Source of the DNA: an uncultured Pseudomonadota bacterium
GTDB lineage: Bacteria; Myxococcota_A; UBA796; JAFGLY01
Assembly (NCBI GenBank): GCA_937912125.1
Contig: CALDOK010000410.1
Location: 1-49,358 of the forward strand
DNA length: 49,358 nucleotides
Reading direction: 5' to 3'
In this document: one piece after another, positions 8,252 to 16,403 of the stretch
Layout: each line of letters starts with the position of its first letter
Position numbering within the stretch: position 1 is the first letter of the stretch
Notes under the pieces: model-generated
What the model saw: the letters and a program-made list of their open reading frames with translations, nothing else
Database searches by the model: none
Told to the model about the DNA's origin: nothing
Position numbers and translations under genes: made by a program

Positions 8252-9717
8252 AGAACATCAAGATCCTCGTCGCCGTTCTGGTGCTCGTGAACGTCGTTGT
8301 CATGACCTGGCTGCTGGTCCGTCGTCCTCCCGGCGAGCTCGAAGGCGGCATGCAGGGGGGGATGGAGCAGGCGCTCTCCGACAACACCATGCAGCAGACC
8401 CGCTACGACCTGAGCGACCGCGCCGGTGAGCTGAACATCCTGCTCATCAGCATGGACGCCCTGCGCTGGGACCGCACAGGCCTGGGTGGAAACAGCCGCG
8501 GCCTCACCCCCAACATCGACGCCTTCGCCGAAGAATCGGTGGTGTTCCACAACACCGTGGCGTCGGCCTCCTGGACCCTGCCGTCCCACATGTCCGTCTG
8601 GACGGCCCGCTGGCCCTCGGTGCACGGGGTCACCAACAAGCTCAAGCTGCTGTCTCAGGATCAGATGGTCCCCACCTCGTTGTCCCCCGGCATCGAGACC
8701 TTCCCCGACTACCTCATCCGCCAGGGCTACACGGCGGCGGGCTTCAGCGGCGGCGCGGGGGTCGGGGGGAGCTACGGCTTCTCGCGAGACTTCGAGACCT
8801 ACCAGGACGACCGCCCCTTCGCCGGGCTGGACTACGGGGTCGAGCCGGCCCTCGAGTGGCTGAAGGCCCACCGCGGCGAGCGCTGGTTCATGTTCCTGCA
8901 CGGCTACGACAGCCACGGCCAGTACCCCTTGGCCGAGAGCAAGGCCGAGGCCCTGCGCGCCGAGTACCAGGTTCACCTCGACGGCGGCATCGAAGAGCAG
9001 GCCAGGCTGCGCGAGCAAGGCCTCGATGCCATCGAGAGCCCCGGGGACCGCGCGGACCTCAGCGCTGTAGTGGGCGAGCAGGACGCGGCCTTCCTGGCCG
9101 CGGTCTACGACCAGAAGGTCAAGGACGCGGACGAGCGCCTGGGCACCTTCCTCAACCGCTTCCGGGCCCAGGGCCTGCTGGACGACACCCTGGTGGTCCT
9201 GATGTCCGACCACGGCGACGAGATCATGGAGCACGGCGCCCTGGACCACGGCTTCACCCTGTACGAAGAGCAGCTGCACGTGGTCCTGATGATGCGGTTC
9301 CCCGGCTACGCCCGGCGCCAGGACATCCAGGAGAACGTGCGGCTGGTGGATGTCTTCCCCACGGTGTTCGACGCCATGGGGCTCGAGGGCCCCAAGGGGG
9401 TCGACGGAAGCTCGCTGCTGCCCCTGCTGCGGGGCGAGTCCCTCGATCTCCCCATCTACTCCGAGACCGACTACCGCCTCTACGTCCACCACCGCATGAC
9501 CCGCCGCGGCGACCACAAGCTCATCCTGGACCTGGCCGACGGAGAGAAGGAGCTGTACGACCTCAGCACCGACCCGGGCGAGACCACCGACATCTCGAGC
9601 CAGAACCCGCGGGTCACCTACGAGCTCGAGCAGTCCCTGCGCGGCTGGATGGACGGCACGCGCACCAACCCGCAGGACTACATGGGCATCGAGCAGAAGC
9701 CCATCGAGATCTTCTAG
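8248..9717 (+). CDS. Membrane-anchored sulfatase-family (alkaline phosphatase superfamily) enzyme with Thr nucleophile
   Basis: 489 residues. GTG at 8248 overlaps the preceding stop (GTGA); the frame is open further upstream, but that extension lies antisense-like within SPFH coding sequence. One N-terminal membrane helix (ILVAVLVLVNVVVMTWLLV) places the catalytic domain in the periplasm. Metal-site motifs are 'LLISMDALRWDRTG' and 'SDHGDEIMEHG' with a later 'LDHGF'. At the position where true sulfatases carry C/S-x-P-S-R for formylglycine, this protein has T-L-P-S-H (Thr about residue 110). That resembles Thr-nucleophile phosphatases and phosphotransferases. The substrate is unknown; a phospho-head-group transfer or hydrolysis at the membrane is possible. 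It is the last gene of the run. Confidence 0.8.
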   Translation: MKNIKILVAVLVLVNVVVMTWLLVRRPPGELEGGMQGGMEQALSDNTMQQTRYDLSDRAGELNILLISMDALRWDRTGLGGNSRGLTPNIDAFAEESVVFHNTVASASWTLPSHMSVWTARWPSVHGVTNKLKLLSQDQMVPTSLSPGIETFPDYLIRQGYTAAGFSGGAGVGGSYGFSRDFETYQDDRPFAGLDYGVEPALEWLKAHRGERWFMFLHGYDSHGQYPLAESKAEALRAEYQVHLDGGIEEQARLREQGLDAIESPGDRADLSAVVGEQDAAFLAAVYDQKVKDADERLGTFLNRFRAQGLLDDTLVVLMSDHGDEIMEHGALDHGFTLYEEQLHVVLMMRFPGYARRQDIQENVRLVDVFPTVFDAMGLEGPKGVDGSSLLPLLRGESLDLPIYSETDYRLYVHHRMTRRGDHKLILDLADGEKELYDLSTDPGETTDISSQNPRVTYELEQSLRGWMDGTRTNPQDYMGIEQKPIEIF

Positions 9718-9719
9718 GG

Positions 9720-10646
9720 CTACTCCGGGTCGAGCTGGTAGCTGCCGTCGCAGATCTCCACCAGGCGGGCGGAGCTGTTCAGGTTCTTGTTGACCCCGAC
9801 CACCTTGATCGTGTCCGAGTCATGGTCGAAGGTGCCCTCGATCTGCAGCCAGCTGGACATCAGGCGCAGGGTCTTGCCCCCGGGGCGCGCCAGGTCGAGC
9901 TCTAGGCTGTAGCTCTGCTCCATGGTGTTGCCACCGCCCTCACTCTCGGCCCGCTGGGGCATCCAGCTGAGGATCATGAAGGCCTCCATGTCCTCGCCCT
10001 GCACCGTGTAGACCCCGTGGCGCATGTAGAGCAGCAGCTCGAACGCCATGGTCACGCCCACCTCGGTGGAGCTGACCTGGTTGTCGGTGAACAGGAAGCT
10101 GCTCTCGAGATCGCCCAGCTCGAAGCTGTCGCTGTAGGGCTCCAGCACGGGCTCGTCCACGGCGGCGAAGGCGCTGTCGGTGGTGGCGTCCTGGTAGGCG
10201 CCGCGAGAGCTGAGGAAGTCTCGCTCGTAGGTGTCGAACTCCCCGAACACCCGGTCCTGGTCGGTCCGCACCAGATAGCCTTCGACCTCTTTCCAGTCGC
10301 AGCCGAGCTCGGACAGGGCCACGATGCCAGGCGCATAGGTGAGCTCCACCTCGCCCTGGATCGGCAAGACCGCGACGTCCTCCTCGGTGAGGTGGTCCAG
10401 CGTGAACTCGCCGACGTTGTCCATGTCGGCGCTCTCGCCCAGCAGCTCGTCTCCGTCCTCGTCGAACCAGTCCATGAAGCCGGTCAGGCCTGCGCCGACG
10501 ATCTCGTCCTCGCTGTAGAACTCTCTGAACAGGTAGGTCAGGGAGCTCTGCAGGCCCTCGGGCGCCGGGGGAGGGGGCTTGCAGCCCATGGCCAGGGTCG
10601 CTGCGGCGGCGGCGAACAGCGGCGGGAACGGGGCAGAGGACTTCAT
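9720..10646 (-). CDS. Hypothetical lipoprotein
   Basis: 308 residues starting at ATG 10646, with GGAG a few bases upstream. The signal peptide ends in a lipobox (LAMGC, Cys about residue 22) followed by a Pro-rich linker. The mature part is acidic and probably beta-rich; it includes an acidic Asp/Glu loop (DWFDEDGDELLG) that could bind calcium, and a C-terminal 'WLQIEGTFDHDSDTIKVVGVNKNL' segment. No enzyme motif is recognised. It is convergent with the sulfatase-family gene, only 2 bases separating the stop codons, and no hairpin terminator is visible between them. Confidence 0.75.
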   Translation of the reverse strand: MKSSAPFPPLFAAAAATLAMGCKPPPPAPEGLQSSLTYLFREFYSEDEIVGAGLTGFMDWFDEDGDELLGESADMDNVGEFTLDHLTEEDVAVLPIQGEVELTYAPGIVALSELGCDWKEVEGYLVRTDQDRVFGEFDTYERDFLSSRGAYQDATTDSAFAAVDEPVLEPYSDSFELGDLESSFLFTDNQVSSTEVGVTMAFELLLYMRHGVYTVQGEDMEAFMILSWMPQRAESEGGGNTMEQSYSLELDLARPGGKTLRLMSSWLQIEGTFDHDSDTIKVVGVNKNLNSSARLVEICDGSYQLDPE

Positions 10647-10719
10647 GGGAACTCCGGGCAGATCGCCCGTTAGGGTGGCCCGGACTCCGATGTGTGTCAA
10701 GGGGCCAGCACCCCTGGGA

Positions 10720-10938
10720 TCAAGCTGTCCACAGTGTCGCGGGCTCGGGGAAGCGCAGCGCTGGGGGGAGCAGGGGCAGCGCGGCGGTGGTCTGGATGAG
10801 CGCCTGGCCTCCGCGCTGGCGGCGCACTGAGAAGCCGGGGCCGTCGGTAGAGCCGCTGCTGGGGGAACTGGGGGTGACGCGGGGGGTGGTGAGGGTCTGG
10901 CTCTGGGGGAGGTCGAGATCGAAGCGGTTCCAGTCCAT
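10720..10938 (-). CDS. Small hypothetical protein
   Basis: A 72-residue frame from ATG at 10938 with AGGAAGG ending 5-6 bases upstream. Third codon positions are almost all G or C, as in the flanking real genes. The protein starts MDWNRFDLDLPQSQTL, is rich in Thr, Pro and Ser, and has no hydrophobic segment. The function is unknown. It could be read with the downstream lipoprotein gene on the same strand, about 75 bases away. Confidence 0.5.
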   Translation of the reverse strand: MDWNRFDLDLPQSQTLTTPRVTPSSPSSGSTDGPGFSVRRQRGGQALIQTTAALPLLPPALRFPEPATLWTA

Positions 10939-11212
10939 GTGGGCCTTCCTGAACGGAGGGGAGGGGAGTGACCCGTGGGGGTCGCCCCGCTACTTGCACG
11001 GCCCGTGCCAGCGCTCCACGGTGTCCGCGGTGGTTGAGACATGTGGCCACCCAAGGTGATTCTCGGTGGGTCGCAGGCGTCTGGATGCTCTGCCCCTGCG
11101 TAGCCGCCTTCGCACCCCCACCAAGGCGCTGCGCAGCGCCCTGCGCGCCCCGCTGCGCCCGCCCTGCGCTCCTCCAGCGCGAACGGGCTTGGGCGGTGCT
11201 ACCTTCCAGCGC
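10939..11212. other. Intergenic region with a perfect 16-base palindrome
   Basis: 274 bases between the small minus-strand gene and the DUF3108 gene, so both promoters may lie here. No clear -35/-10 pair was found on either strand. It contains a perfect palindrome, GGCGCTGCGCAGCGCC, at 11125-11140, and a shorter GCACG/CGTGC hairpin near 10996. Frames open through this stretch lack coding-type third positions. Confidence 0.4.
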
Positions 11213-11968
11213 ATGAAGTCTCGCCTCCTCGAGCTTGGCTGCACCGCCGCCATCGCCGCCCTGCCTGCCACCGCCCAGGCCGCTTCACCCTTCGGCCCCG
11301 GGGAGCGCATCCGCTGGTCGGTCAGCTACATGAAGGTGCAGGCGGGGCAGGCCTGGGCAGAGGTGGCACCGGCGCCGGGGGGCGCGCTGCTCATCACCGG
11401 CGGCGCTCGGAACGCCGCTTGGTATGGCCGCATCTACACCATCGACGACGAGGTCCGGAGCTTGTGGAACCCCGCGGGCCCCGGGTCCTCCAGCTATGCC
11501 ACCCGCTTTCGCGAGGGCGGCTTCCACCAGGACCAGCGCATGGAGATCACCCCTGACGGCATCCGCGTGGAGCGCAGTCAGCGCTTCGACGACGGCTGGC
11601 GGAGCTGGACGGACAGCTACCCTGGCCCGGGCCTGGCGGTGGAGGACCCCACCACGGCGTTCTTCAGGGTCCGCCTGCTGCCTCTGGTCAGCGGAGAGAG
11701 CTATCGCTTCCCTGTGTTCTCTGGCCGCGAGACCTGGGAGCTGCGCGTCGAGGTGCAGCCCCGCGCCATGCTCGAGACGGCCCTGGGCGAGCTCTCGGTG
11801 ATCCCGGTGCGGGTGTTCACGCACCACCAGGGGGACTTGGAGCAGAAAGGACGCATCACCCTGTACCTCAGCGACGACTCGCGTCGCATCCCGGTTCGTG
11901 CCATCATGCACACCAACGTCGGCCCCATCCGCGCCGACATCATCTCCTACCAGCCCCCAGGCGAGTGA
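11213..11968 (+). CDS. DUF3108 domain-containing exported protein
   Basis: 251 residues from ATG at 11213. A signal peptide ends about residue 21 (ALPATAQA). The mature protein follows the DUF3108 layout: 'GERIRWSVSYMKVQAGQAW', then 'AWYGRIYTIDDEVRSLW', a 'DG.RVERSQRFDDGW' segment, and repeated beta strands to the end. DUF3108 proteins are periplasmic or outer-membrane proteins of unclear function, probably beta-sheet rich. Its stop overlaps the start of the Trm112-like gene (TGATG), the first link in a four-gene overlapping operon with two glycosyltransferases, which hints at a cell-envelope glycan role. Confidence 0.72.
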   Translation: MKSRLLELGCTAAIAALPATAQAASPFGPGERIRWSVSYMKVQAGQAWAEVAPAPGGALLITGGARNAAWYGRIYTIDDEVRSLWNPAGPGSSSYATRFREGGFHQDQRMEITPDGIRVERSQRFDDGWRSWTDSYPGPGLAVEDPTTAFFRVRLLPLVSGESYRFPVFSGRETWELRVEVQPRAMLETALGELSVIPVRVFTHHQGDLEQKGRITLYLSDDSRRIPVRAIMHTNVGPIRADIISYQPPGE

Positions 11969-12174
11969 TGCAGCAGGACCAGACCACCCCCGAGATGCCC
12001 TGGACCATCGACTCGGAGCTGCGCGCGATGCTGGTCTGCCCAGCGTGTCGCGGCGATCTGATCGACCGCCAGCCAGGGCTGCACTGCCCGGCGTGCGCGC
12101 TGCTCTACCCCGTCATCGACGACATCCCGCAGCTCATCGCCGAGGAGGCCAGGTCATACCCCAGCGCCGACTGA
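11968..12174 (+). CDS. Trm112 family zinc-ribbon protein
   Basis: 68 residues from ATG at 11968, overlapping the previous stop by one base; an in-frame GTG at 11965 is an alternative. It has the Trm112 signature: 'LVCPACRGDLI' and 'LHCPACALLYPVIDDIPQLI', with two C-P-A-C pairs that would hold one zinc. Bacterial family members are small and often sit beside lipid A or glycan genes. The partner is unknown, but overlap with DUF3108 and GT4 genes suggests an envelope-related role rather than tRNA methylation. Confidence 0.85.
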   Translation: MQQDQTTPEMPWTIDSELRAMLVCPACRGDLIDRQPGLHCPACALLYPVIDDIPQLIAEEARSYPSAD

Positions 12175-12176
12175 GG

Positions 12177-13202
12177 GTGCTCCAGGTCGACTCCGCCACC
12201 GAGTGGCGGGGGGGCCAGGTGCAGCTGGAGCTGTTGGTGGACGGGCTCGAAGCCCGGGGCCACGAGGTGGCGCTCGCGGCCTGCCCCCACGGAGCCCTGG
12301 CGGCGCACCTGGAGCGCAGGATCCTGCCCATTCCTCCCGGCGTCACCCTGCGCGGCGCCGTCGCGCTTCGTCGCCACGTGGCTGCGCTTCGGCCCGATGT
12401 GGTGGCGGCCCAGACCTCCCATGCCCACAGCCTGTGCGTCCTGGCGGGCTTGCGGCCAGTGGTGCACCGGCGGGTGGACTTCCAGGTCGGGGCCAGCCCA
12501 TGGGGGCGCTGGAAGTACGGGCGGCCCGTGCTGTACGTTGCCGTGAGCGCTGGCGTGGCCCGGGTGCTCCAGGCGGGCGGGGTGCCCGAGGCGCGCATCC
12601 GCGTGGTCCACGACGGCGTGCGACCCCTCGCGCCCATGCCGCCGGCCAGGGACCTGGCGGGCTCGGGCCCCGTGATCGGTGCCATCGGCGCCTTGGTGGA
12701 CCACAAGGCCCACGGCGTGCTGGTGGACGCCATGGTGGACCTGCCGGGCGTGCGCTGCGTCATCGCGGGCCAAGGGCCCCTGCGAGCCGCCCTCGAGCAG
12801 CGGGTTCGGCGCCACGGCCTGCAAGACCGCGTTCAGCTCCTGGGGCAGCGGGAGGACATCGCGGCCGTGATGGCTGCGCTCGATCTGCTGGTGCATCCAT
12901 CCATCGAGGAGGGCATGGGTCAGGTGGTCGTCGAGGCCATGGCCGCCGGCCTCCCCGTGCTCGTCACCGCCGCGGGCGGCCTGCCCGAGGTGGTCGGCTC
13001 CGGTGCCGTCACCGTCCCTCCTGGGGACTCCAAGGCGCTGGCCTCGGCGGTGAGATCGCGCCTGGACGCCCGGGAGGATGCGGCGCCCGCCCGGGAGCGC
13101 GCCCTGCGCGAATTCTCCGTCGACTCCATGGTCGAGGGCACCCTGGCGGCCTACCATGAAGCGTCACCCGGCCCAACGGGGCCCCGTGGGAGCGAGGCAT
13201 GA
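12177..13202 (+). CDS. GT4-family glycosyltransferase
   Basis: About 341 residues. N-terminal Rossmann domain: 'VLQVDSATEWRGGQVQL', 'RPDVVAAQTSHAHSL'. C-terminal domain has the GT4 features: 'VIGAIGALVDHKAHGVLVDA', 'VIAGQGPLRAALE', and the E-x7-E element in 'IEEGMGQVVVEAMAAGLPVLVT'. It probably transfers a sugar from a nucleotide-sugar to a lipid-linked or LPS acceptor at the cytoplasmic face. The annotated start is GTG at 12177. The usual family N-terminus (M-R-V-L-Q-V-D) would instead place the start at CTG 12171, which overlaps the Trm112 stop as CTGA. Its stop overlaps the GT9 start (ATGA). Confidence 0.85.
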   Translation: MLQVDSATEWRGGQVQLELLVDGLEARGHEVALAACPHGALAAHLERRILPIPPGVTLRGAVALRRHVAALRPDVVAAQTSHAHSLCVLAGLRPVVHRRVDFQVGASPWGRWKYGRPVLYVAVSAGVARVLQAGGVPEARIRVVHDGVRPLAPMPPARDLAGSGPVIGAIGALVDHKAHGVLVDAMVDLPGVRCVIAGQGPLRAALEQRVRRHGLQDRVQLLGQREDIAAVMAALDLLVHPSIEEGMGQVVVEAMAAGLPVLVTAAGGLPEVVGSGAVTVPPGDSKALASAVRSRLDAREDAAPARERALREFSVDSMVEGTLAAYHEASPGPTGPRGSEA

Positions 13203-14350
13203 GCGAGCAGGTCGTCCAGCGCACCGACTGTCGGCTCTTCGATGGCTACCGACCCTGTCGTCCGGGCCGCACCTGCCCGGGCTGCAGCCACTACGATCCC
13301 GTGCAGGGCGAGGTGTTGATCATCAACCTCGACGCCCTGGGCGACGTGCTGCGCACCACGGCCCAGCTGCCTGCGCTCCGCCGCGCCTGGCCACGGGCCC
13401 GGATCAGCTGGCTCACCCGCACTCGCGCCGTACCCCTGCTGCAGGGCCACCCGCTGCTCGACAGGGTGATCCCCCTCGATCTCGAGGCGGTCTTGGAGCT
13501 ACAGGCGCGGCGCTTCGACCTGATGCTCTGCGTGGACAAGGGGCGCGCCGCCGGCGGCCTGGCCACCACCCTGCGCGCCCACGCCAAGCGGGGCTTCGCC
13601 CTGGACGAGCACGGCGTGATCGTGCCCCTGAACCCACAGGCCGCGTACCTGTACCGCACCGGGCTGGACGACCAGCTCAAGTTCGAGCGCAACACGCTGT
13701 CTGAGCCGGCCATGCTGGCCCAGGCCTTCAACCTGCCCTGGGACCGTGAACCCTACCGGCTGGTGCTGGCCGACGACGAGCGCGTGGGGCCCCCTAGGGC
13801 GGTGGGCTTCAACACTGGATCCAGCGCCGCCTGGCCCCGCAAGCGCCTCGAGCCTGGGCTGCTGGCCGAAGCCCTGCTGGCGGTACACCGGGCCGTGGGC
13901 CAGCCCGTGCTCTTGCTGGGTGGACCCGAAGATCGTGAGCGCAACGAAGCGCTGGCTACGCAGCTCGGGCCTGCTGTGGAGCTCACGCCCACGGACGCGG
14001 GCCTGCGGGTCGGCGCCGCGCAGGTGGCTCGCTGCGAGGTGGTGTTCAGCGGCGACAGCCTGGGCATGCACATGGCCTTGGCCGTCGGCTGCCATGTGGT
14101 GGCTTGGTTCGGTCCCACCTGTCCTCAGGAGATCGATCTCTTCGACCGTGGCATCAAGCTGCTGGCCGCTGTGGACTGCGCGCCTTGCTGGCGGGCGGGG
14201 TGCGCCCGCGAGCCGGCCTGCAACACGCAGCTCGCACCCGAGCTCATCCTGTGTGCCGTGCTGGACTGCCTCGAGGCACGGCGTGCGGGGCGCGCCCTGG
14301 ACGAGATCAGGGGCGCGGGCTGGTGGCCTGTTCCGGGCGTCGCTCGATGA
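13199..14350 (+). CDS. GT9-family (ADP-heptose:LPS heptosyltransferase-like) glycosyltransferase
   Basis: 383 residues from ATG at 13199. A cysteine-rich N-terminal block (DCRLFDGYRPCRPGRTCPGC) precedes the GT9 fold: 'INLDALGDVLRTTAQLPALR', 'FDLMLCVDKG', then in the second half 'FNTGSSAAWPRKRLE', 'LLGGPED', and 'FSGDSLGMHMALAVG', the sugar-nucleotide site. Likely adds heptose or a related sugar to LPS core. The extra cysteines suggest a zinc site not present in E. coli WaaC/WaaF. Its last 44 bases overlap the convergent HEAT-cyclophilin gene. Third glycan-related step of this operon. Confidence 0.87.
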   Translation: MSEQVVQRTDCRLFDGYRPCRPGRTCPGCSHYDPVQGEVLIINLDALGDVLRTTAQLPALRRAWPRARISWLTRTRAVPLLQGHPLLDRVIPLDLEAVLELQARRFDLMLCVDKGRAAGGLATTLRAHAKRGFALDEHGVIVPLNPQAAYLYRTGLDDQLKFERNTLSEPAMLAQAFNLPWDREPYRLVLADDERVGPPRAVGFNTGSSAAWPRKRLEPGLLAEALLAVHRAVGQPVLLLGGPEDRERNEALATQLGPAVELTPTDAGLRVGAAQVARCEVVFSGDSLGMHMALAVGCHVVAWFGPTCPQEIDLFDRGIKLLAAVDCAPCWRAGCAREPACNTQLAPELILCAVLDCLEARRAGRALDEIRGAGWWPVPGVAR

Positions 14351-16328
14351 TCACCGCCTCGATCTGATCGTCCTGGGTCAGCCGGCGCAGCACGTCGGTG
14401 CCCTTCACCACCTGGCCAAACAGGGTGTAGTCCCCGTCCAGGTGGGGCTGGGGAGAGAGGGTGACGAACCACTGGCTCCCCGCCGTGTCGGGCCCCGCGC
14501 TGGCCATGCCCACGGCCCAGGTGTCGTAGGGCAGGGGAGACAGCTCATCGGGCAGGGCGTAGCCGGGCCCACCGTAGCCATCGCCGCGCGGGCAGCCCCC
14601 CTGGACCACGAAGTCCGGGACGATCCTGTGGAAGCGGGTGCCGTCGAACGCGCCGGTCTCGGCCAGATCCACCCAGCGCTGCACCGCATAGGGCGCCGCT
14701 GCGGTCTGGAAGGCCAGGGCGAACTCGCCGCGGGTGGTGACCACCCGGGCCCCGAGCAGGGCGTCGAGAGCCTCCTGAGGGGCCAGGGAGGGGAAGGCCG
14801 CGGGCTGCGGCGGGGGGAGCGCGAGCAAGGCGCCGAGGCGTCCCGCGGCCTTGCGCAGGGCCGGGTCGTCGTGGGACTGCAGCTCGGCGATGCGTACGGA
14901 GACTTGGTGGTCGGTGCTCCCCGGTAGGGACGGCCTCTTGGGCCCTCCAGGGACGACTCCGCTGCCCTCGAGGATGGTGGACAGAGCGTCGATCATGCCC
15001 AGCAGACCGTCGTAGTCGATGCGCTCCACGAGCTGGAGCTGGACGCGCCCGAGCAGCTCACCGTCTGGATGCTCGGCGAGGGCCTGAGCCACCAGGCAGG
15101 CGACCACGGAGTCCGGCTGCTCGAGCAGGGGCCAGAGCAGCGTGCGATCCGCGGCGGGCTCCAGCGAGAGGAGCTGCTCGGTGGCGCTGGTCCGCACCAC
15201 CTGTGAACGATCGTCCACGGCGAAGGCGGCCAGGGCCGCCGGGTCGTCCAGCGTAGCCATCATGGCGGCACGTACGGCGCTGTCCACTGTAGGGTTCAGC
15301 CAGCCCTCCGGCTCGGCCAGCTTGTCGGCTCGAGCCAGGATCGGGAGCGTCCGGGCCAGCAGCTCGGGATCGCGCAGCTCCAGCATCGCCTGCAGAGGCG
15401 GCTCCCATGTGTCGTCCCAGGTCAAGCGCCCTGCGGACTCCAGGGCGGCCACCCGGACGGGCCGGTCTTCGTCCGCCAGCAGTGGGGCGAGGCTTGGAGA
15501 GGCTGCCCCGTCGGCTCGGCTGGCCAGGCCGCGGGCCAGGGCGACGCGCACGCCCAGGGCGGCGTCTTCGGCGGCGGTGGCGCTGACGCGTTCCCAGCCC
15601 TGCGGGTCGAGCCCGGTGGCGGCGGCGCGCACCAGCCAGGCCCGCGTGATGGCGTCGGGCTGATCCTCCAGCGCGCGCTCGAGCCTGGCGGCGAGGTCAG
15701 GGGGCAGCGAGCTCGGCTTGGTGCGGGCCAGGGCGAAGGCTGCGGCCCGGCGCCTGTCCTGGTCGAAGCGCCCCAGCTGGTCCAGGAGCACGGTGACGAC
15801 TGGCTCCGACGGCGCGGTGAGGACTCCGCGCACCCCAAGCCGTCCCAGGGCGTGGCAGGCGGTCACCGCCAGGGAGGTGTCCTCCCCGGCCGCCGCGGCC
15901 AGCAGCGGCTCGACGACCCCCTCGTCGCCGCTGCGCCCCATGGCGTCCATCAGCGCGGCTCGAACTTCGACAGCACCTTCCTGGGCCAGCGCGCCCAGCA
16001 GGATGCCGGCGGTCCCGGGGTATTGGCCCAGGGAGAAGGCGGCCGCGCTGCGCAGCGGAGCATGCTCGCTGGCCAGCGCGGCCTCGAGCAGGGGCACGGC
16101 CTGGGGGTCGTGCAGGCGCCCCAAGGCGGTGGCGGCTTGCACCCCCAGGGGGAGATCGTCGGCCTCGAGCCAGGGGGCGAACGAGGCCGCAGGCGAGCGG
16201 GACAGCTCGAGGCCCCTGAGCTCACGGGAGGGTGGGGCGTCGCCTGCGGCTCGGGCCAAGGGGGAGGCAGCGAGCATGACGGCCATGGCGACGAGCGCCG
16301 AGAGGCGGGGAGCGGTCGGTCGGAGCAT
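14307..16328 (-). CDS. Exported HEAT-repeat / cyclophilin-type peptidyl-prolyl isomerase fusion
   Basis: About 673 residues from ATG at 16328. GGAGG lies 9 bases upstream and makes this start better than GTG at 16334. A signal peptide (VAMAVMLAASPLARA) is followed by roughly 500 residues of HEAT-like helical repeats ('QAATALGRLHDPQAVPLLEAAL', 'ALMDAMGRSGDEGVVEPLL'). The last ~150 residues are a cyclophilin domain with 'FDGTRFHRIVPDFVVQGG', 'GSQWFVTLSPQPHLDGDYTLFGQVV' and the catalytic Arg in F-H-R. It is a periplasmic folding catalyst with a protein-binding scaffold. The 3' end overlaps the GT9 gene on the other strand by 44 bases. Confidence 0.88.
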   Translation of the reverse strand: MLRPTAPRLSALVAMAVMLAASPLARAAGDAPPSRELRGLELSRSPAASFAPWLEADDLPLGVQAATALGRLHDPQAVPLLEAALASEHAPLRSAAAFSLGQYPGTAGILLGALAQEGAVEVRAALMDAMGRSGDEGVVEPLLAAAAGEDTSLAVTACHALGRLGVRGVLTAPSEPVVTVLLDQLGRFDQDRRRAAAFALARTKPSSLPPDLAARLERALEDQPDAITRAWLVRAAATGLDPQGWERVSATAAEDAALGVRVALARGLASRADGAASPSLAPLLADEDRPVRVAALESAGRLTWDDTWEPPLQAMLELRDPELLARTLPILARADKLAEPEGWLNPTVDSAVRAAMMATLDDPAALAAFAVDDRSQVVRTSATEQLLSLEPAADRTLLWPLLEQPDSVVACLVAQALAEHPDGELLGRVQLQLVERIDYDGLLGMIDALSTILEGSGVVPGGPKRPSLPGSTDHQVSVRIAELQSHDDPALRKAAGRLGALLALPPPQPAAFPSLAPQEALDALLGARVVTTRGEFALAFQTAAAPYAVQRWVDLAETGAFDGTRFHRIVPDFVVQGGCPRGDGYGGPGYALPDELSPLPYDTWAVGMASAGPDTAGSQWFVTLSPQPHLDGDYTLFGQVVKGTDVLRRLTQDDQIEAVIIERRPEQATSPRP

Positions 16329-16403
16329 TGGCACTCACCTCCGCCCGAGGCGTATCCCATGGCCGCGCTGGGACGCGAGCCTCCGCCCCGATAAGCCGGC
16401 ACC

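Noticed and set aside
10990..11310. Minus-strand frame across the 10939-11212 gap
   Set aside because: Third positions and codon use are not gene-like, and it runs antisense into the DUF3108 signal peptide.
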